This document shows, piece after piece, positions 53,924 to 62,724 of a DNA stretch of 64,000 bases (within the stretch, counting starts at the first letter, position 1; every line of letters starts with the position of its first letter). Under the pieces are notes generated by a model. The model was given only the letters and a program-made list of their open reading frames with translations, searched no databases and was not told the origin of the DNA. This stretch comes from Streptomyces rugosispiralis (GTDB taxonomy: Bacteria > Actinomycetota > Actinomycetes > Streptomycetales > Streptomycetaceae), in contig NZ_JANIAA010000049.1 in NCBI RefSeq assembly GCF_024505145.1, positions 1 through 64,000 of the forward strand. Direction: 5' to 3'. The position numbers and the translations under genes were made by a program.

Positions 53924-55345
53924 TCAGTTCTCCGGGCTCTGCAGGCGGGCGAGGATCTCCGGACCGAGGTCGGTCACATCGCCGGCGCCCATGGTGAGAA
54001 CAAGGTCACCGGGCTTCGCCATTCCGGCGATCAGCTCCGGCACCGCCCGCCGGTCGTGCTCGGCGGTCACATCCGCCCCGTGACGGGCCGCGGCGTCGAT
54101 GATCAGGGCGCTGGTGACGCCGGGGACCGGGTCCTCGCGGGCGGGGTAGATGTCCAGGACCACGGAGGCGTCGGCGAGCGCGAGCGCCTCGCCCATCTCG
54201 GTGCCCAGCTCCTGGGTGCGGCTGAACAGATGCGGCTGGAAGACCACCAGCACCCGGCCCTCCCCGGCTCCGCCGCGGATCGCCTCGAGGTCAGCGGCGA
54301 TCTCGGTGGGGTGGTGGGCGTAGGAGTCGATCACCTGCACCCCGGCCGCGACACCCTTGAGCTGGAGCCGCCGCTTGACGCCCGTGTACGAGGCGAGGGC
54401 GGGGGCCAGTTCGGCGGCCGGGACGTCGAGGGCGGCGCCCGCGGTGAGGGCGGCCACGGCGTTGAGCGCGTAGTGGCGGCCGGGGACGGAGACGGTGAAG
54501 GTGAGCTCCGCACCGCCCAGGGACTCCGCGAGCCGTACAGTGACCTCGCTGGTCAGCCCGTGCGGCTCGATGGCCAGGACCCGCACGTCCGCACTCGCGT
54601 CCGCGCCGTAGGTGAGCACCCGCAGCCCGTCGCGCCCGCCGACCCGGGCGGTCAGCTCACGGGCGCCGGGGTGGTCGGCGGAGATCACCAGCGCGCCGCC
54701 GGGCCGGACCCGGCCGACGAAGGTGTCGAACGACTCGTAGATCTCGTCCATCGAGGCGTAGTTGGCGTGGTGGTCCAGCTCCACATTGAGGATGATCGCC
54801 ACCTCGGGCGCGTACTTGTGGAAGCTGCGGTCGCTCTCGTCGGCCTCGGCGACGAAGATCTCGCCCGCGCCGTGAGCGGCGCTGGAGCCGGGAGCGTCCA
54901 GGTCGCCGCCGATGACGTACGACGGGTCCAGGCCGAGGGTGCGCAGCGAGACCGCCAGCATCGAGGTCGTGGTCGTCTTGCCGTGGGTGCCCGCGACCGC
55001 GATCGGCCGGGAGCCGTCCATCAGCGCGGCGAGCGCATCGGAGCGGTGCACCACCGGAATGCCGCGCTCCCGCGCCGTGACCAGCTCAAGGTTGTCGTCG
55101 CGAATGGCGCTGGAGACGACGACGCTGGTGGCGTCGGCGGCGAGGTTCCCGGCGGAGTGGCCGATGTGCACCGTCGCGCCGAGCTCACGCAGCGCCCCGA
55201 CGATCGGCGAGTCCTTGGTGTCGCTGCCCGAGACCCGCGCGCCGCGCATGGCGAGGACCTTCGCCACGCCCGACATCCCGGCGCCGCCGATGCCGATGAA
55301 GTGCGGTCGATCCAGCGTGTCGGAGGCGGTGCCGGCCGGTGCCAT
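53924..55345 (-). CDS. murC: UDP-N-acetylmuramate--L-alanine ligase
   Basis: 473 aa, adds L-Ala to UDP-MurNAc in peptidoglycan synthesis. Rossmann GIGGAGMSG, P-loop AGTHGKTTT, EADESDRSF, NVELDHHANY and SYAHHPTEI are conserved. The ATG at 55345 follows GGGGAG. It lies outside the usual dcw cluster, as in streptomycetes. Confidence 0.95.
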   Translation of the reverse strand: MAPAGTASDTLDRPHFIGIGGAGMSGVAKVLAMRGARVSGSDTKDSPIVGALRELGATVHIGHSAGNLAADATSVVVSSAIRDDNLELVTARERGIPVVHRSDALAALMDGSRPIAVAGTHGKTTTTSMLAVSLRTLGLDPSYVIGGDLDAPGSSAAHGAGEIFVAEADESDRSFHKYAPEVAIILNVELDHHANYASMDEIYESFDTFVGRVRPGGALVISADHPGARELTARVGGRDGLRVLTYGADASADVRVLAIEPHGLTSEVTVRLAESLGGAELTFTVSVPGRHYALNAVAALTAGAALDVPAAELAPALASYTGVKRRLQLKGVAAGVQVIDSYAHHPTEIAADLEAIRGGAGEGRVLVVFQPHLFSRTQELGTEMGEALALADASVVLDIYPAREDPVPGVTSALIIDAAARHGADVTAEHDRRAVPELIAGMAKPGDLVLTMGAGDVTDLGPEILARLQSPEN

Positions 55346-55440
55346 GTACGGGTCTCCCCTGGTTCGCGGTGTGTGCTGTCGGCCCGATTCTCGCACCCCC
55401 GGCGGCCCGCCCCCGCCGATGGCCGCGGAGGGGCCGGGGC

Positions 55441-55540
55441 GGGGGCTCAGCCGCTGGGGCCGGGGCTCAGCCGCCGGGGCCGGGGCTCAGCCGCCGGGGC
55501 GGGGGCTCCGCCGCCGGGGCGGGGGCTCCGCCGCCGGGGC
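55441..55540. repeat. Five 20-bp GC-rich tandem repeats
   Basis: Units like CGGGGCTCAGCCGCCGGGGC. A partial unit continues to 55560 and supplies the stop codon of the downstream minus-strand gene. The 211-bp gap between that gene and murC is mostly this array. Confidence 0.9.
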
Positions 55541-55556
55541 GGGCCGGGGCCGGGGC

Positions 55557-56051
55557 TCAGCCGCCCGCGGAGGGCTGGTCCTCGTCCACCGCGTGCGCGA
55601 AGAGCTTCAGCACCGGGACCCCCACCTTGTGGCGCGCCCGCGAGGCCCAGTCCCGGTGGAAGAACTCCTCCACGAAGTGCGGAGCGGTGAGCACGATCAC
55701 CTCATCGGCCCGGGTCTCCTCCACCACCCCGCGCAGCACCTCCAGCGGATGGCGCTGGACGACATGGCCCCGGGCCCGGCTCCCGGCCGCCTCGAGCGCC
55801 GCCACCGAGTGGGTCAGCGCCCGCTCGGCGGGCTCGAGCGCCTCCTTGCCCTCCGGCTCCTCCCCCTCCTGGGCGGCCTGCTCCAGCTCGCCGAGGGCGA
55901 TGTCGTCGATCGCGCGCAGCAGCCGGTCCTTGCTGCCCCGGGGTTGCATCAGGACGACGAACGAGACCGGATCATCGCCGTGCAGGGTGGTGACGAATTC
56001 CACGTCGGCGGGGGTCAGGGGCTTCTCAATCATCAATACGCTCGTGAACAC
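55557..56051 (-). CDS. Conserved hypothetical protein (alpha/beta, USP-like end)
   Basis: About 164 aa. ADEVIVLTAPHFVEEFFHRDWA and KVGVPVLKLFAH look like the last strands of a universal-stress-type alpha/beta fold, with an acidic helical middle (EQAAQEGEEPEGKEALEPAE). The GTG at 56051 has GAAGGAGAAGG upstream; the ATG at 56033 has none. Function unknown. Confidence 0.75.
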   Translation of the reverse strand: MFTSVLMIEKPLTPADVEFVTTLHGDDPVSFVVLMQPRGSKDRLLRAIDDIALGELEQAAQEGEEPEGKEALEPAERALTHSVAALEAAGSRARGHVVQRHPLEVLRGVVEETRADEVIVLTAPHFVEEFFHRDWASRARHKVGVPVLKLFAHAVDEDQPSAGG

Positions 56052-56108
56052 GGCGGATGCCCTTCTCCTTCGCGATCCCATTCGCGGGTTTACGGACGTT
56101 TTTATGAG

Positions 56109-56930
56109 TTATTGGTAAATCCGACGGTAGCGGGTGAAAAGAAACCCGGCTTCCTCCAGAACGGAAGCGAGAGTGAAGCGTTCCGGTTCCCCCAGCACCG
56201 GGCCGTTCATGATCCGCTTCGCGTCCCCCGCGGTCACCAGGGGGGCCACCGCCAGACAGAGTTCGTCCAGCACTCCGGCCGCCGCGAACTCCGCCAGCAG
56301 CGTGGGGCCGCCCTCGGTGAGCAGCCGGGTGTGGCCGAGCTCCGCGAGCGCGGTCACGACCGCCGCCGCGTCCACCCGCCCGGACGGCCCCGCCCCGGCG
56401 AAGACCACCTTCACCCCCGCCGCGCGGGCCGCTTCGATCCGCTCCACCGCGGCCGTCGCACCCGTGATCACGATCGTCGGGACCAGCGGCTCGGTGAACA
56501 GCGGCTGCGAGAAGTCCAGGTCCAGGCTCGCGCTCACGACGGCGATCGCGGGCGCGGGCGGCTGGCCGAGCGCCGCCCGCCGCTCGGCGAACGCCTCCCG
56601 GGCACGCGCCGGGCGGTAGCCCTCGCGGCGGACGGTCTCCGCGCCCACGACGACGGCGTCGGCGAGCCCGCGCAGCACCCCGAAGATCCGCATGTCCGCG
56701 TCGGAGGACAGGGGCTTCGACCGGCCGTCGTGATGGGCCGCCCCGTCCAGCGAGGACACCATGTTCGCCCGTAGCCAGGCGCCGGAGGGGCCGCGCGGCG
56801 GCTCCGGATACGCATAGGCGTCGGCCAGTTCGCCGAGGGCCCATTCACGGTCTTCGGCAGGTGTTTCGGCAGGTGTTTCTGCGGGTGTTTCGGCAGGCGC
56901 GGGGACAGGCAGGGGGAACAGGCGTCGCAT
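56109..56930 (-). CDS. RibD C-terminal-domain (pyrimidine reductase-like) protein
   Basis: 273 aa. NMVSSLDGAAHHDGRSKPLS, DAVVVGAETVRREGYRP and RLLTEGGPTLLAEFA are the dihydrofolate reductase-like RibD_C signatures; it would use NADPH. No deaminase domain is present, so it is either a riboflavin-pathway reductase working alone or a paralogue. A PAET repeat of 12 bp units lengthens the N-terminus. Confidence 0.88.
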   Translation of the reverse strand: MRRLFPLPVPAPAETPAETPAETPAEDREWALGELADAYAYPEPPRGPSGAWLRANMVSSLDGAAHHDGRSKPLSSDADMRIFGVLRGLADAVVVGAETVRREGYRPARAREAFAERRAALGQPPAPAIAVVSASLDLDFSQPLFTEPLVPTIVITGATAAVERIEAARAAGVKVVFAGAGPSGRVDAAAVVTALAELGHTRLLTEGGPTLLAEFAAAGVLDELCLAVAPLVTAGDAKRIMNGPVLGEPERFTLASVLEEAGFLFTRYRRIYQ

Positions 56931-56997
56931 AGGCCGCAGTGTGACATGCCTCCCTCTCGGACAGTGGTCGGGTGAAGAGCGACTACCCTGGACATCC

Positions 56998-58131
56998 GTG
57001 TCTGCACCAACCACCGCATCCGGCTCGGCAGGCCGTATAGCCGCCGAAGCCCCCGCAGTCCCCTCAGCCCCCGCAGCTCTCACCGCCCGTGCACCGCAGG
57101 TTCCGGCGGAGCGCATGGTCGCCGAGATGGTGCCGCCGCCCCGCTTCGCCACCGTGAGCTTCGACAACTACATCACCGACCCCGGCCAGCCCAGCCAGGC
57201 CGAGGCGGTCGAGGCGCTGAGAGACTTCGCCGCACGGCTCGGCGACGGCGCGGACGCGAAGGGCGGGCGCCGCAGGCACTGGTTCCGCCGGGAGGCCAAG
57301 CCCGCCGCGAGCGGCGGCCCGCGCGGGATGTATCTCGACGGCGGCTACGGGGTCGGCAAGACCCATCTGCTGGCCTCCCTGTGGCACGCCACCCCGGCCG
57401 CCCCCGAACTGAAGGCGTTCGGCACCTTCGTGGAGCTGACGAACCTGGTCGGCGCGCTCGGCTTCCAGCAGACCGTGAAGACCCTGGGCGGGCACCGGCT
57501 GCTGTGCATCGACGAGTTCGAGCTGGACGACCCGGGCGACACGGTCCTGGTCTCCACGCTGCTGGGCAAGCTGGTCGAGGCGGGCGTGGCGCTCGCCGCG
57601 ACGTCCAACACGCTGCCCGGCAAGCTGGGTGAGGGCCGGTTCGCCGCGGCCGACTTCCTGCGCGAGATACAGGGGCTGTCCGCCCACTTCCGTACGCTGC
57701 GCATCGACGGCGAGGACTACCGCCACCGCGGTCTGCCCGCGGCCCCGGCCCCGCACTCCGACGAGACGGTCACCCGGGCCGCGCACCGCGTCCCCGGCGC
57801 CTCCCTGGACGACTTCCCCGACCTGCTGGACCACCTCTCCCAGGTGCACCCGAGCCGTTACGGCGCGATGTGCGACGGCATCCAGGCCGTCTGCCTGACC
57901 GGGGTCGCCCCGGTCCCCGACCAGTCGACCGCGCTGCGGCTGGTGGTGCTGGCCGACCGGCTCTACGACCGCGAGGTGCCGGTGCTGGCCTCCGGGGTGC
58001 CGTTCGACCAGCTCTTCAGCGAGGAGATGCTGAGCGGCGGCTATCGGAAGAAGTACTTCCGGGCGATATCCCGGCTCACCGCCCTCGCCCGCGACGCGAA
58101 GGGACTGGCCGACGCGTCGTACGAGCGCTGA
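56998..58131 (+). CDS. zapE: ZapE/AFG1-like ATPase
   Basis: 377 aa. RGMYLDGGYGVGKTHLLASL (P-loop), LLCIDEFELDDPGD (Walker B) and AATSNTLP (sensor 1) define the AFG1-like family; in E. coli ZapE acts in cell division. The GTG at 56998 has no ribosome binding site but a TACCCT box at 56984-56989, so the mRNA may be leaderless. Confidence 0.88.
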   Translation: MSAPTTASGSAGRIAAEAPAVPSAPAALTARAPQVPAERMVAEMVPPPRFATVSFDNYITDPGQPSQAEAVEALRDFAARLGDGADAKGGRRRHWFRREAKPAASGGPRGMYLDGGYGVGKTHLLASLWHATPAAPELKAFGTFVELTNLVGALGFQQTVKTLGGHRLLCIDEFELDDPGDTVLVSTLLGKLVEAGVALAATSNTLPGKLGEGRFAAADFLREIQGLSAHFRTLRIDGEDYRHRGLPAAPAPHSDETVTRAAHRVPGASLDDFPDLLDHLSQVHPSRYGAMCDGIQAVCLTGVAPVPDQSTALRLVVLADRLYDREVPVLASGVPFDQLFSEEMLSGGYRKKYFRAISRLTALARDAKGLADASYER

Positions 58132-58202
58132 TCGGACGATTCCCGCGCATCGTTGATCGGACAATTCCCGCGCATCGCTGATCGAATGGTTCCCGTGCAC
58201 TC
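58131..58202. repeat. Three 25-bp tandem repeats after zapE
   Basis: Units start ATCGGACGATTCCCGCGCAT; the first begins at the last base of the zapE stop codon. Confidence 0.9.
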
Positions 58203-58259
58203 ACCCGCGTGATACACACATCCGGTCATCTTCTCTGTCCGCCAGCAGGGAGTTACCGC

Positions 58260-59687
58260 ATGTCAGCGACACGACGTCAGCTTCTCGGCCGCACCGGCGC
58301 GCTGGGGGCCTCCATCGCCTCGATCGCCTTCACCGGCAGCGTCTCCGAGCTCTTCGCCGGGACGGCCGCGGCCGCCGAACCGGATGCCCCACCACTCGGC
58401 CGGGGCGGTTACGGCCCCCTGGTCCCCGACCCCGACGGGCTGCTCGACCTCCCGGAGGGATTCCGCTACCGGGTGCTCTCGCGCGAGGGCGACGAGCTCC
58501 GCTCCGGCGAGGGCAGGGTCCCCAGCCACTGCGACGGCATGGCCGCCTTCCCGGGCCGCGCCGGCGGCCACCGCGGCCGTACGCATCTGGTCCGCAACCA
58601 TGAGAACCGTAAGGACGCCGCGATCCGCGTCCCGGCCGTGAACGGCCTCACCTACGACCCGATGGGCATGGGCGGCTGCACCGCCCTGGAGCTCGACTCC
58701 GGCAACCACGTACTGTCCGAGCGGGTGGCCATCGCGGGCACCGCGGTCAACTGCGCGGGCGGCCCCACCCCCTGGCACACCTGGCTGACCTGCGAGGAAA
58801 CCGAGGATCGGGCCGGTACGAACGGCTACACCAAGGACCACGGCTTCATCTTCGAGGTCGACCCCTACGATCCGCGCCGCACCGGCGCCGTCCCGCTCAC
58901 CGCCATGGGCCGCTTCCAGCACGAGGCCATCGCGGTCGATCCGCGCAACGGCGTCGTCTACGAGACCGAGGACGCCTTCGAGAAGCCCTTCGGGCTCTTC
59001 TACCGCTTCCGGCCGAAGAAGCCGCTCGGCGGCATCGGCTCGCTGCGCGCGGGCGGTCAGCTGCAGGCGCTGCGGGTGCCGGGAGTGCCCGATCTGTCCA
59101 CCATCCAGGAGCCGGGCACCACCTTCGACCGCGTCGAGTGGGTGGATGTCCCCGACCCGCTCGCCCGCCAAACCCCCATCCGCTTCCAGGACTTCGGCCC
59201 AGGAGGCATCACCCACGCCCAGAAGCTGGAGGGGTGCTACTGGGGCGGTACGTCGGTCTACTTCGTCTCCAGCTTCGCCAAGAGCGCGGACGGCTCGGCG
59301 GCCGACCACTTCGGCCAGATCTGGCGCTACGACCCAGACCGGAGGCGCCTCACTCTGGTGATCGTCTTCGGCCCCGAGACGGATCTCCAACTGCCCGGCG
59401 AGTCCCCCGACAACATCACGCTCGCCCCCAGCGGCGGCCTGATGGTGTGCGAGGACGGCAACGGCGCGCAGCATGTCTTCGGGGTGACCCGGCGCGGCGA
59501 GGTCTACGCGATGGCGCGGAACCGGCAGGCTCTGACATCGGCCGCTACCGCGGCGGGCGGCACGCCGGAGGAGCCGGAGTGGGGCGAGTTCGCGGGCGTC
59601 ACCTTCGCCCCGGACCGCCGCACGATGTACGTGAACTGCTACACCCCGGGCACGACGTTCGCCGTGACGGGGCCCTGGCGTCGTTGA
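58260..59687 (+). CDS. PhoX/DUF839-family secreted phosphatase
   Basis: 475 aa with a Tat-like signal (TRRQLLGRTGALGASIASIAF). LVRNHENRKD, GGPTPWHTWLTCEETE, FQHEAIAVDP, DAFEKPFGLFYRF and ESPDNITLAPSGGLMVCEDG are PhoX signatures that place Ca/Fe ligands. It likely releases phosphate from organic esters outside the cell. The ATG follows CAGGGAG. No clear PHO box was found. Confidence 0.88.
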   Translation: MSATRRQLLGRTGALGASIASIAFTGSVSELFAGTAAAAEPDAPPLGRGGYGPLVPDPDGLLDLPEGFRYRVLSREGDELRSGEGRVPSHCDGMAAFPGRAGGHRGRTHLVRNHENRKDAAIRVPAVNGLTYDPMGMGGCTALELDSGNHVLSERVAIAGTAVNCAGGPTPWHTWLTCEETEDRAGTNGYTKDHGFIFEVDPYDPRRTGAVPLTAMGRFQHEAIAVDPRNGVVYETEDAFEKPFGLFYRFRPKKPLGGIGSLRAGGQLQALRVPGVPDLSTIQEPGTTFDRVEWVDVPDPLARQTPIRFQDFGPGGITHAQKLEGCYWGGTSVYFVSSFAKSADGSAADHFGQIWRYDPDRRRLTLVIVFGPETDLQLPGESPDNITLAPSGGLMVCEDGNGAQHVFGVTRRGEVYAMARNRQALTSAATAAGGTPEEPEWGEFAGVTFAPDRRTMYVNCYTPGTTFAVTGPWRR

Positions 59688-59727
59688 GCGCTCCGATCCG
59701 CTCGGCGCCGGTGCCCGGACGGCGCGG

Positions 59728-59880
59728 CTAGCCGGAGCAGGCGGTGCGCTGGGCCTCCTGCCATTCGCAGACGGGGCACAGCGTCGCTCCGGGGCGCGCG
59801 GCGGGGTACTCGGTGGGCTCGCCGCACTGCACGCAGTCGGCGTACGGCGGGCCCTCGGGAAGTTCCGTACGGTCGTCCAT
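59728..59880 (-). CDS. Small zinc-ribbon protein
   Basis: 50 aa (MDDRTELPEGPPYADCVQCGE...). Two CxxC pairs, CVQC and CPVC. No Shine-Dalgarno; TAGGGT lies 8-13 bases upstream, so the mRNA is probably leaderless. Function unknown. Confidence 0.75.
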   Translation of the reverse strand: MDDRTELPEGPPYADCVQCGEPTEYPAARPGATLCPVCEWQEAQRTACSG

Positions 59881-59887
59881 GCCCCGA

Positions 59888-59893
59888 ACCCTA
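59888..59893 (-). promoter_or_regulatory. -10 box TAGGGT for a leaderless transcript
   Basis: On the minus strand TAGGGT sits seven bases before the ATG of the zinc-ribbon gene; no -35 match is evident. Confidence 0.4.
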
Positions 59894-60559
59894 CGACCGG
59901 CGGGAGCTCAGCGCGCAGGCCAGCGCGGTCGCCCCGGCGGCGGCCGCGCCGGTCAGGGCCAGGGGCAGCAGGGGCATCGGCACGGTGCCGCTGTGCGAGC
60001 CGTCGACCAGCCCCGACACCGCCGCGTTCGCGGGCGAGGCACCGGCCACCGACACCAGCAGCGCGGCGAGCAGCGTGGCCGGGATCGCCCAGCCGGGGCG
60101 GCGCAGCAGCGGCCGGTTGCACAGCGCGCCGACGGCCGCGCCGAGCAGGGCGCACGCGACCGCGGTGAGCAGCCCGGAGACGGTCGCCTCGGGCACGGGG
60201 ATCTCGTGCAGGTGGTCCGCGGTGTGCGGGTCGCTGACCGCCGCGACGAACAGCGTCCCGGCGGTGCCGAGCACCAGCGCCGCGCCCAGCGCGGTCAGCA
60301 CCGAGGCGAGGTGCACCCGGCCCGGCCCCACCGCCGCCGATGCGCAGTCGCGGGCCGCGGCGGGCTCCTGGGTGACGCACACCCGCACCAGCCAGGCCGC
60401 GACGGGCAGCAGCGCGGCGGCGGCGTAGCCGAGCGAGTCGAGGATCGGCTGCCCGGTCCGCACCCCGATCCCCAGGAACGCGGCGTAGAGCAGCAGCGGT
60501 GGCAGCCAGCGGTGCGAGCGGGCCAGCAGGGCCGCCTGATAGCGCAGCAGCGCGGTCAT
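59891..60559 (-). CDS. ABC transporter membrane protein
   Basis: 222 aa with about six hydrophobic segments and little else. It overlaps the ATPase gene upstream by four bases (ATGA), so the two form a small exporter-type unit. Substrate unknown. Confidence 0.8.
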   Translation of the reverse strand: MTALLRYQAALLARSHRWLPPLLLYAAFLGIGVRTGQPILDSLGYAAAALLPVAAWLVRVCVTQEPAAARDCASAAVGPGRVHLASVLTALGAALVLGTAGTLFVAAVSDPHTADHLHEIPVPEATVSGLLTAVACALLGAAVGALCNRPLLRRPGWAIPATLLAALLVSVAGASPANAAVSGLVDGSHSGTVPMPLLPLALTGAAAAGATALACALSSRRS

Positions 60560-61536
60560 GCCTTCTCCTTCGCCCCTTGGGCGGGCTCCTGGGTGTCGTT
60601 GTCGTCGATGGCCGTCACCGCGCGGATATGCCAGGGCGGGTCGGCGGTCAGGAGGGTGCGGAGCAGACCATCGGAGTCGGCGACGCCGACCTCGACCGTC
60701 AGCCGTACGCCCCGCCCCGCCGAACCGGCGCCCGCGCGCTGGTGCGCGGAGCCGCCTTCGCGCACCACGGCGCCCGGCAGCCCACCGGGCGGCCCGGCCC
60801 CCGGCGCCCCTTCGGCCTCCACCCGCACCCGCGGCCCGACGGCGGGCCCGCCCTGCGCCACCGGCGGCCGAACCGCGCCGTCCGCCCGCGGCCGAACCGT
60901 GCCGTCCACCGGCGGCCGAACCGCGTCGCCCACCGGCTCCAGCCGGGTCTCGGTGACGCGCAGGACGCGGTCCGCGACCCCGGCCAGGCGACGTGGATCA
61001 TGATCGACGAAGACGACCGCCCCGCCGTCGGCGACGCGCTCGGCGACCGCCGTGTCCAGCACTCCCCGCGCGGCCTGGTCGAGGCCGGTCCACGCCTCGT
61101 CCAGGACCAGCAGGCCAGGCGCGGCCAGCAGCGCCTGGGCCACGGCGATCTTCTGGCTGGTGCCCTTGGACAGCTCGGCGAGCGGGGTGCCGGCGTAGCC
61201 GTCGGCGCCGAACCGCTCCAGCCACTCCCCCGCCCCGCGCGCCGCCACGGCGCGCGGCAGCCCGTGGATCCGGCCCAGGTGGGTGAGGTAGCCGAGGGCG
61301 GAGAAGGGCAGCTCGGCCGGGAACCGCTCGGGGACGTAGGCGGTGGGCGGGCGGCCGGTGATCCGGCCCGCGCTGGGGGCGTCGATTCCGGCGAGCAGCC
61401 GTAGCAGCGTGGACTTGCCGCTCCCGTTGCGCCCCTGGATACGGGTCAGCGAACCCGGCGGCACCTCGAGATCGACACCCCGCAGCACCCAGGGTCCGCC
61501 CAGGCCGTAGCGGCGGCCGACTCCTCGCAGTCTCAT
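60556..61536 (-). CDS. ABC transporter ATPase
   Basis: 326 aa. Walker A GRNGSGKST, signature LSKGTSQKIAVAQAL, Walker B LLVLDEAWTGLD (Ala replaces Pro after Glu), then FVDHDPRRL. The C-terminal third is a Pro/Arg/Gly-rich extension with three 27-bp repeats (about 60848-60935) encoding RPPVDGTVRPRADGAVRPPV. It pairs with the membrane protein downstream. Confidence 0.9.
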   Translation of the reverse strand: MRLRGVGRRYGLGGPWVLRGVDLEVPPGSLTRIQGRNGSGKSTLLRLLAGIDAPSAGRITGRPPTAYVPERFPAELPFSALGYLTHLGRIHGLPRAVAARGAGEWLERFGADGYAGTPLAELSKGTSQKIAVAQALLAAPGLLVLDEAWTGLDQAARGVLDTAVAERVADGGAVVFVDHDPRRLAGVADRVLRVTETRLEPVGDAVRPPVDGTVRPRADGAVRPPVAQGGPAVGPRVRVEAEGAPGAGPPGGLPGAVVREGGSAHQRAGAGSAGRGVRLTVEVGVADSDGLLRTLLTADPPWHIRAVTAIDDNDTQEPAQGAKEKA

Positions 61537-61718
61537 GCCGGTTGAGCATAGGCGCGCCGCTCGGCGCGGGGCGGCCCTCGGCGCGCGGAGGGCCGCGGGG
61601 GTCCTGGGTGTGCTGTCCGGCGGATCGTCACGGGTCCGCGACGCCTGGCGAGGCTCCTACGGCTCACGGCGCGAAGATCCCGGACCCGGCCTGGTGGCGG
61701 TCCTGGCACACTTGGCGC

Positions 61719-62573
61719 GTGACCAGCACCGACGCCGACACCGAACCCGGCACCCAGACAACCGCTCACCAGGGCACCGGATCCGGCGCCCGCAGCAGCC
61801 CCTTCCGGCACGCCGAGATCGACCGGGACGCCGCGCCACAGTTCGTCCTGCCGCTCGTGGTCCGGATCGAGAAGACCGCGCCCCCGGCGCGTACGGACGC
61901 ACTGGAAACGGCGGCCCGCGCGGTGCTGGTGCTGCTGTCGGACGAGCGGGCGACGGCCGCCGACGGCGAGTGGGCCCAGGCCGTACGGGACTGGCAGGAC
62001 GCCCGGATCCGCAAGGTCGTACGGCGGGCGCGCGGCGCGGAGTGGCGGCGCGCGGCCGGGCTGCCGGGCATCACGGTCACGGGCCGGGCGCCCGACCCGG
62101 CCACAGCCGAGGACGTGAACGGGGGCGGGGGCGGGGACGGGGACGGGGACGGCGGGGCTTCGCCGACGGCCGCCGAGGTGCGGGTGTTCCCGCCGGTCCC
62201 GCTGGACGGCTGGCCCAAGGAGCTGGCCAAGCTCCAGGTCTCCGGCACCGACCTGGACGACTCCGAGCCGCCGTCCGCCCCCGACCCCAGCGGTCCGGTG
62301 CTGTGGCTGAGTCCCCAGGTGGAGATGTCGGCGGGCAAGGCGATGGCCCAGGCCGGGCACGGCGCCCAGCTGGCCTGGTGGGAACTGGACGACGCGGCGC
62401 GGGCGGCCTGGCGCGAGGCCGGGTTCCCGCTGGCGGTGCGCACGGCGTCGGCCGAGCGGTGGGACGAGCTCACCGCGAGCGGCCTGCCGGTGGTGCGCGA
62501 CGCGGGGTTCACCGAGATCGCGCCGGGGTCCTGCACGGTCGTGGCGGACCACCCGGCGCTGCGGCGGCGGTAA
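61719..62573 (+). CDS. Peptidyl-tRNA hydrolase, PTH2-like
   Basis: 284 aa. The PTH2 core is at the C-terminus (LSPQVEMSAGKAMAQAGHGAQ...ASGLPVVRDAGFTEIAPGS). A longer N-terminal part (PQFVLPLVVRIEK) and a Gly/Asp-rich linker precede it. It may recycle peptidyl-tRNA; bacterial PTH2 proteins are uncommon outside actinobacteria. The GTG at 61719 lacks a clear ribosome binding site. Confidence 0.8.
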   Translation: MTSTDADTEPGTQTTAHQGTGSGARSSPFRHAEIDRDAAPQFVLPLVVRIEKTAPPARTDALETAARAVLVLLSDERATAADGEWAQAVRDWQDARIRKVVRRARGAEWRRAAGLPGITVTGRAPDPATAEDVNGGGGGDGDGDGGASPTAAEVRVFPPVPLDGWPKELAKLQVSGTDLDDSEPPSAPDPSGPVLWLSPQVEMSAGKAMAQAGHGAQLAWWELDDAARAAWREAGFPLAVRTASAERWDELTASGLPVVRDAGFTEIAPGSCTVVADHPALRRR

Positions 62574-62584
62574 GGCCCTCCGCG

Positions 62585-62689
62585 ACGCCGGGGCCCGGGG
62601 AACCCGAGGGACGCCGGGAGTCGGGGTCTCCGAGGGACGCCGGGGCTGGGGAGCCCGAGGGACGCCGGGGCCCGGGGAGCCCAAGGGCA
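62585..62689. repeat. Four 25-26-bp tandem repeats
   Basis: Units start ACGCCGGGG and end CCCGAGGG, in the gap between converging PTH2 and methyltransferase genes. Confidence 0.85.
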
Positions 62690-62724
62690 GACAGCCCCCG
62701 GGCTCCCCTCCACGCCCGGGGTAG

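Noticed and set aside
55441..55560. CRISPR-like regular repeat
   Set aside because: Units are contiguous with no unique spacers; it is a tandem repeat. The same holds for the other arrays.
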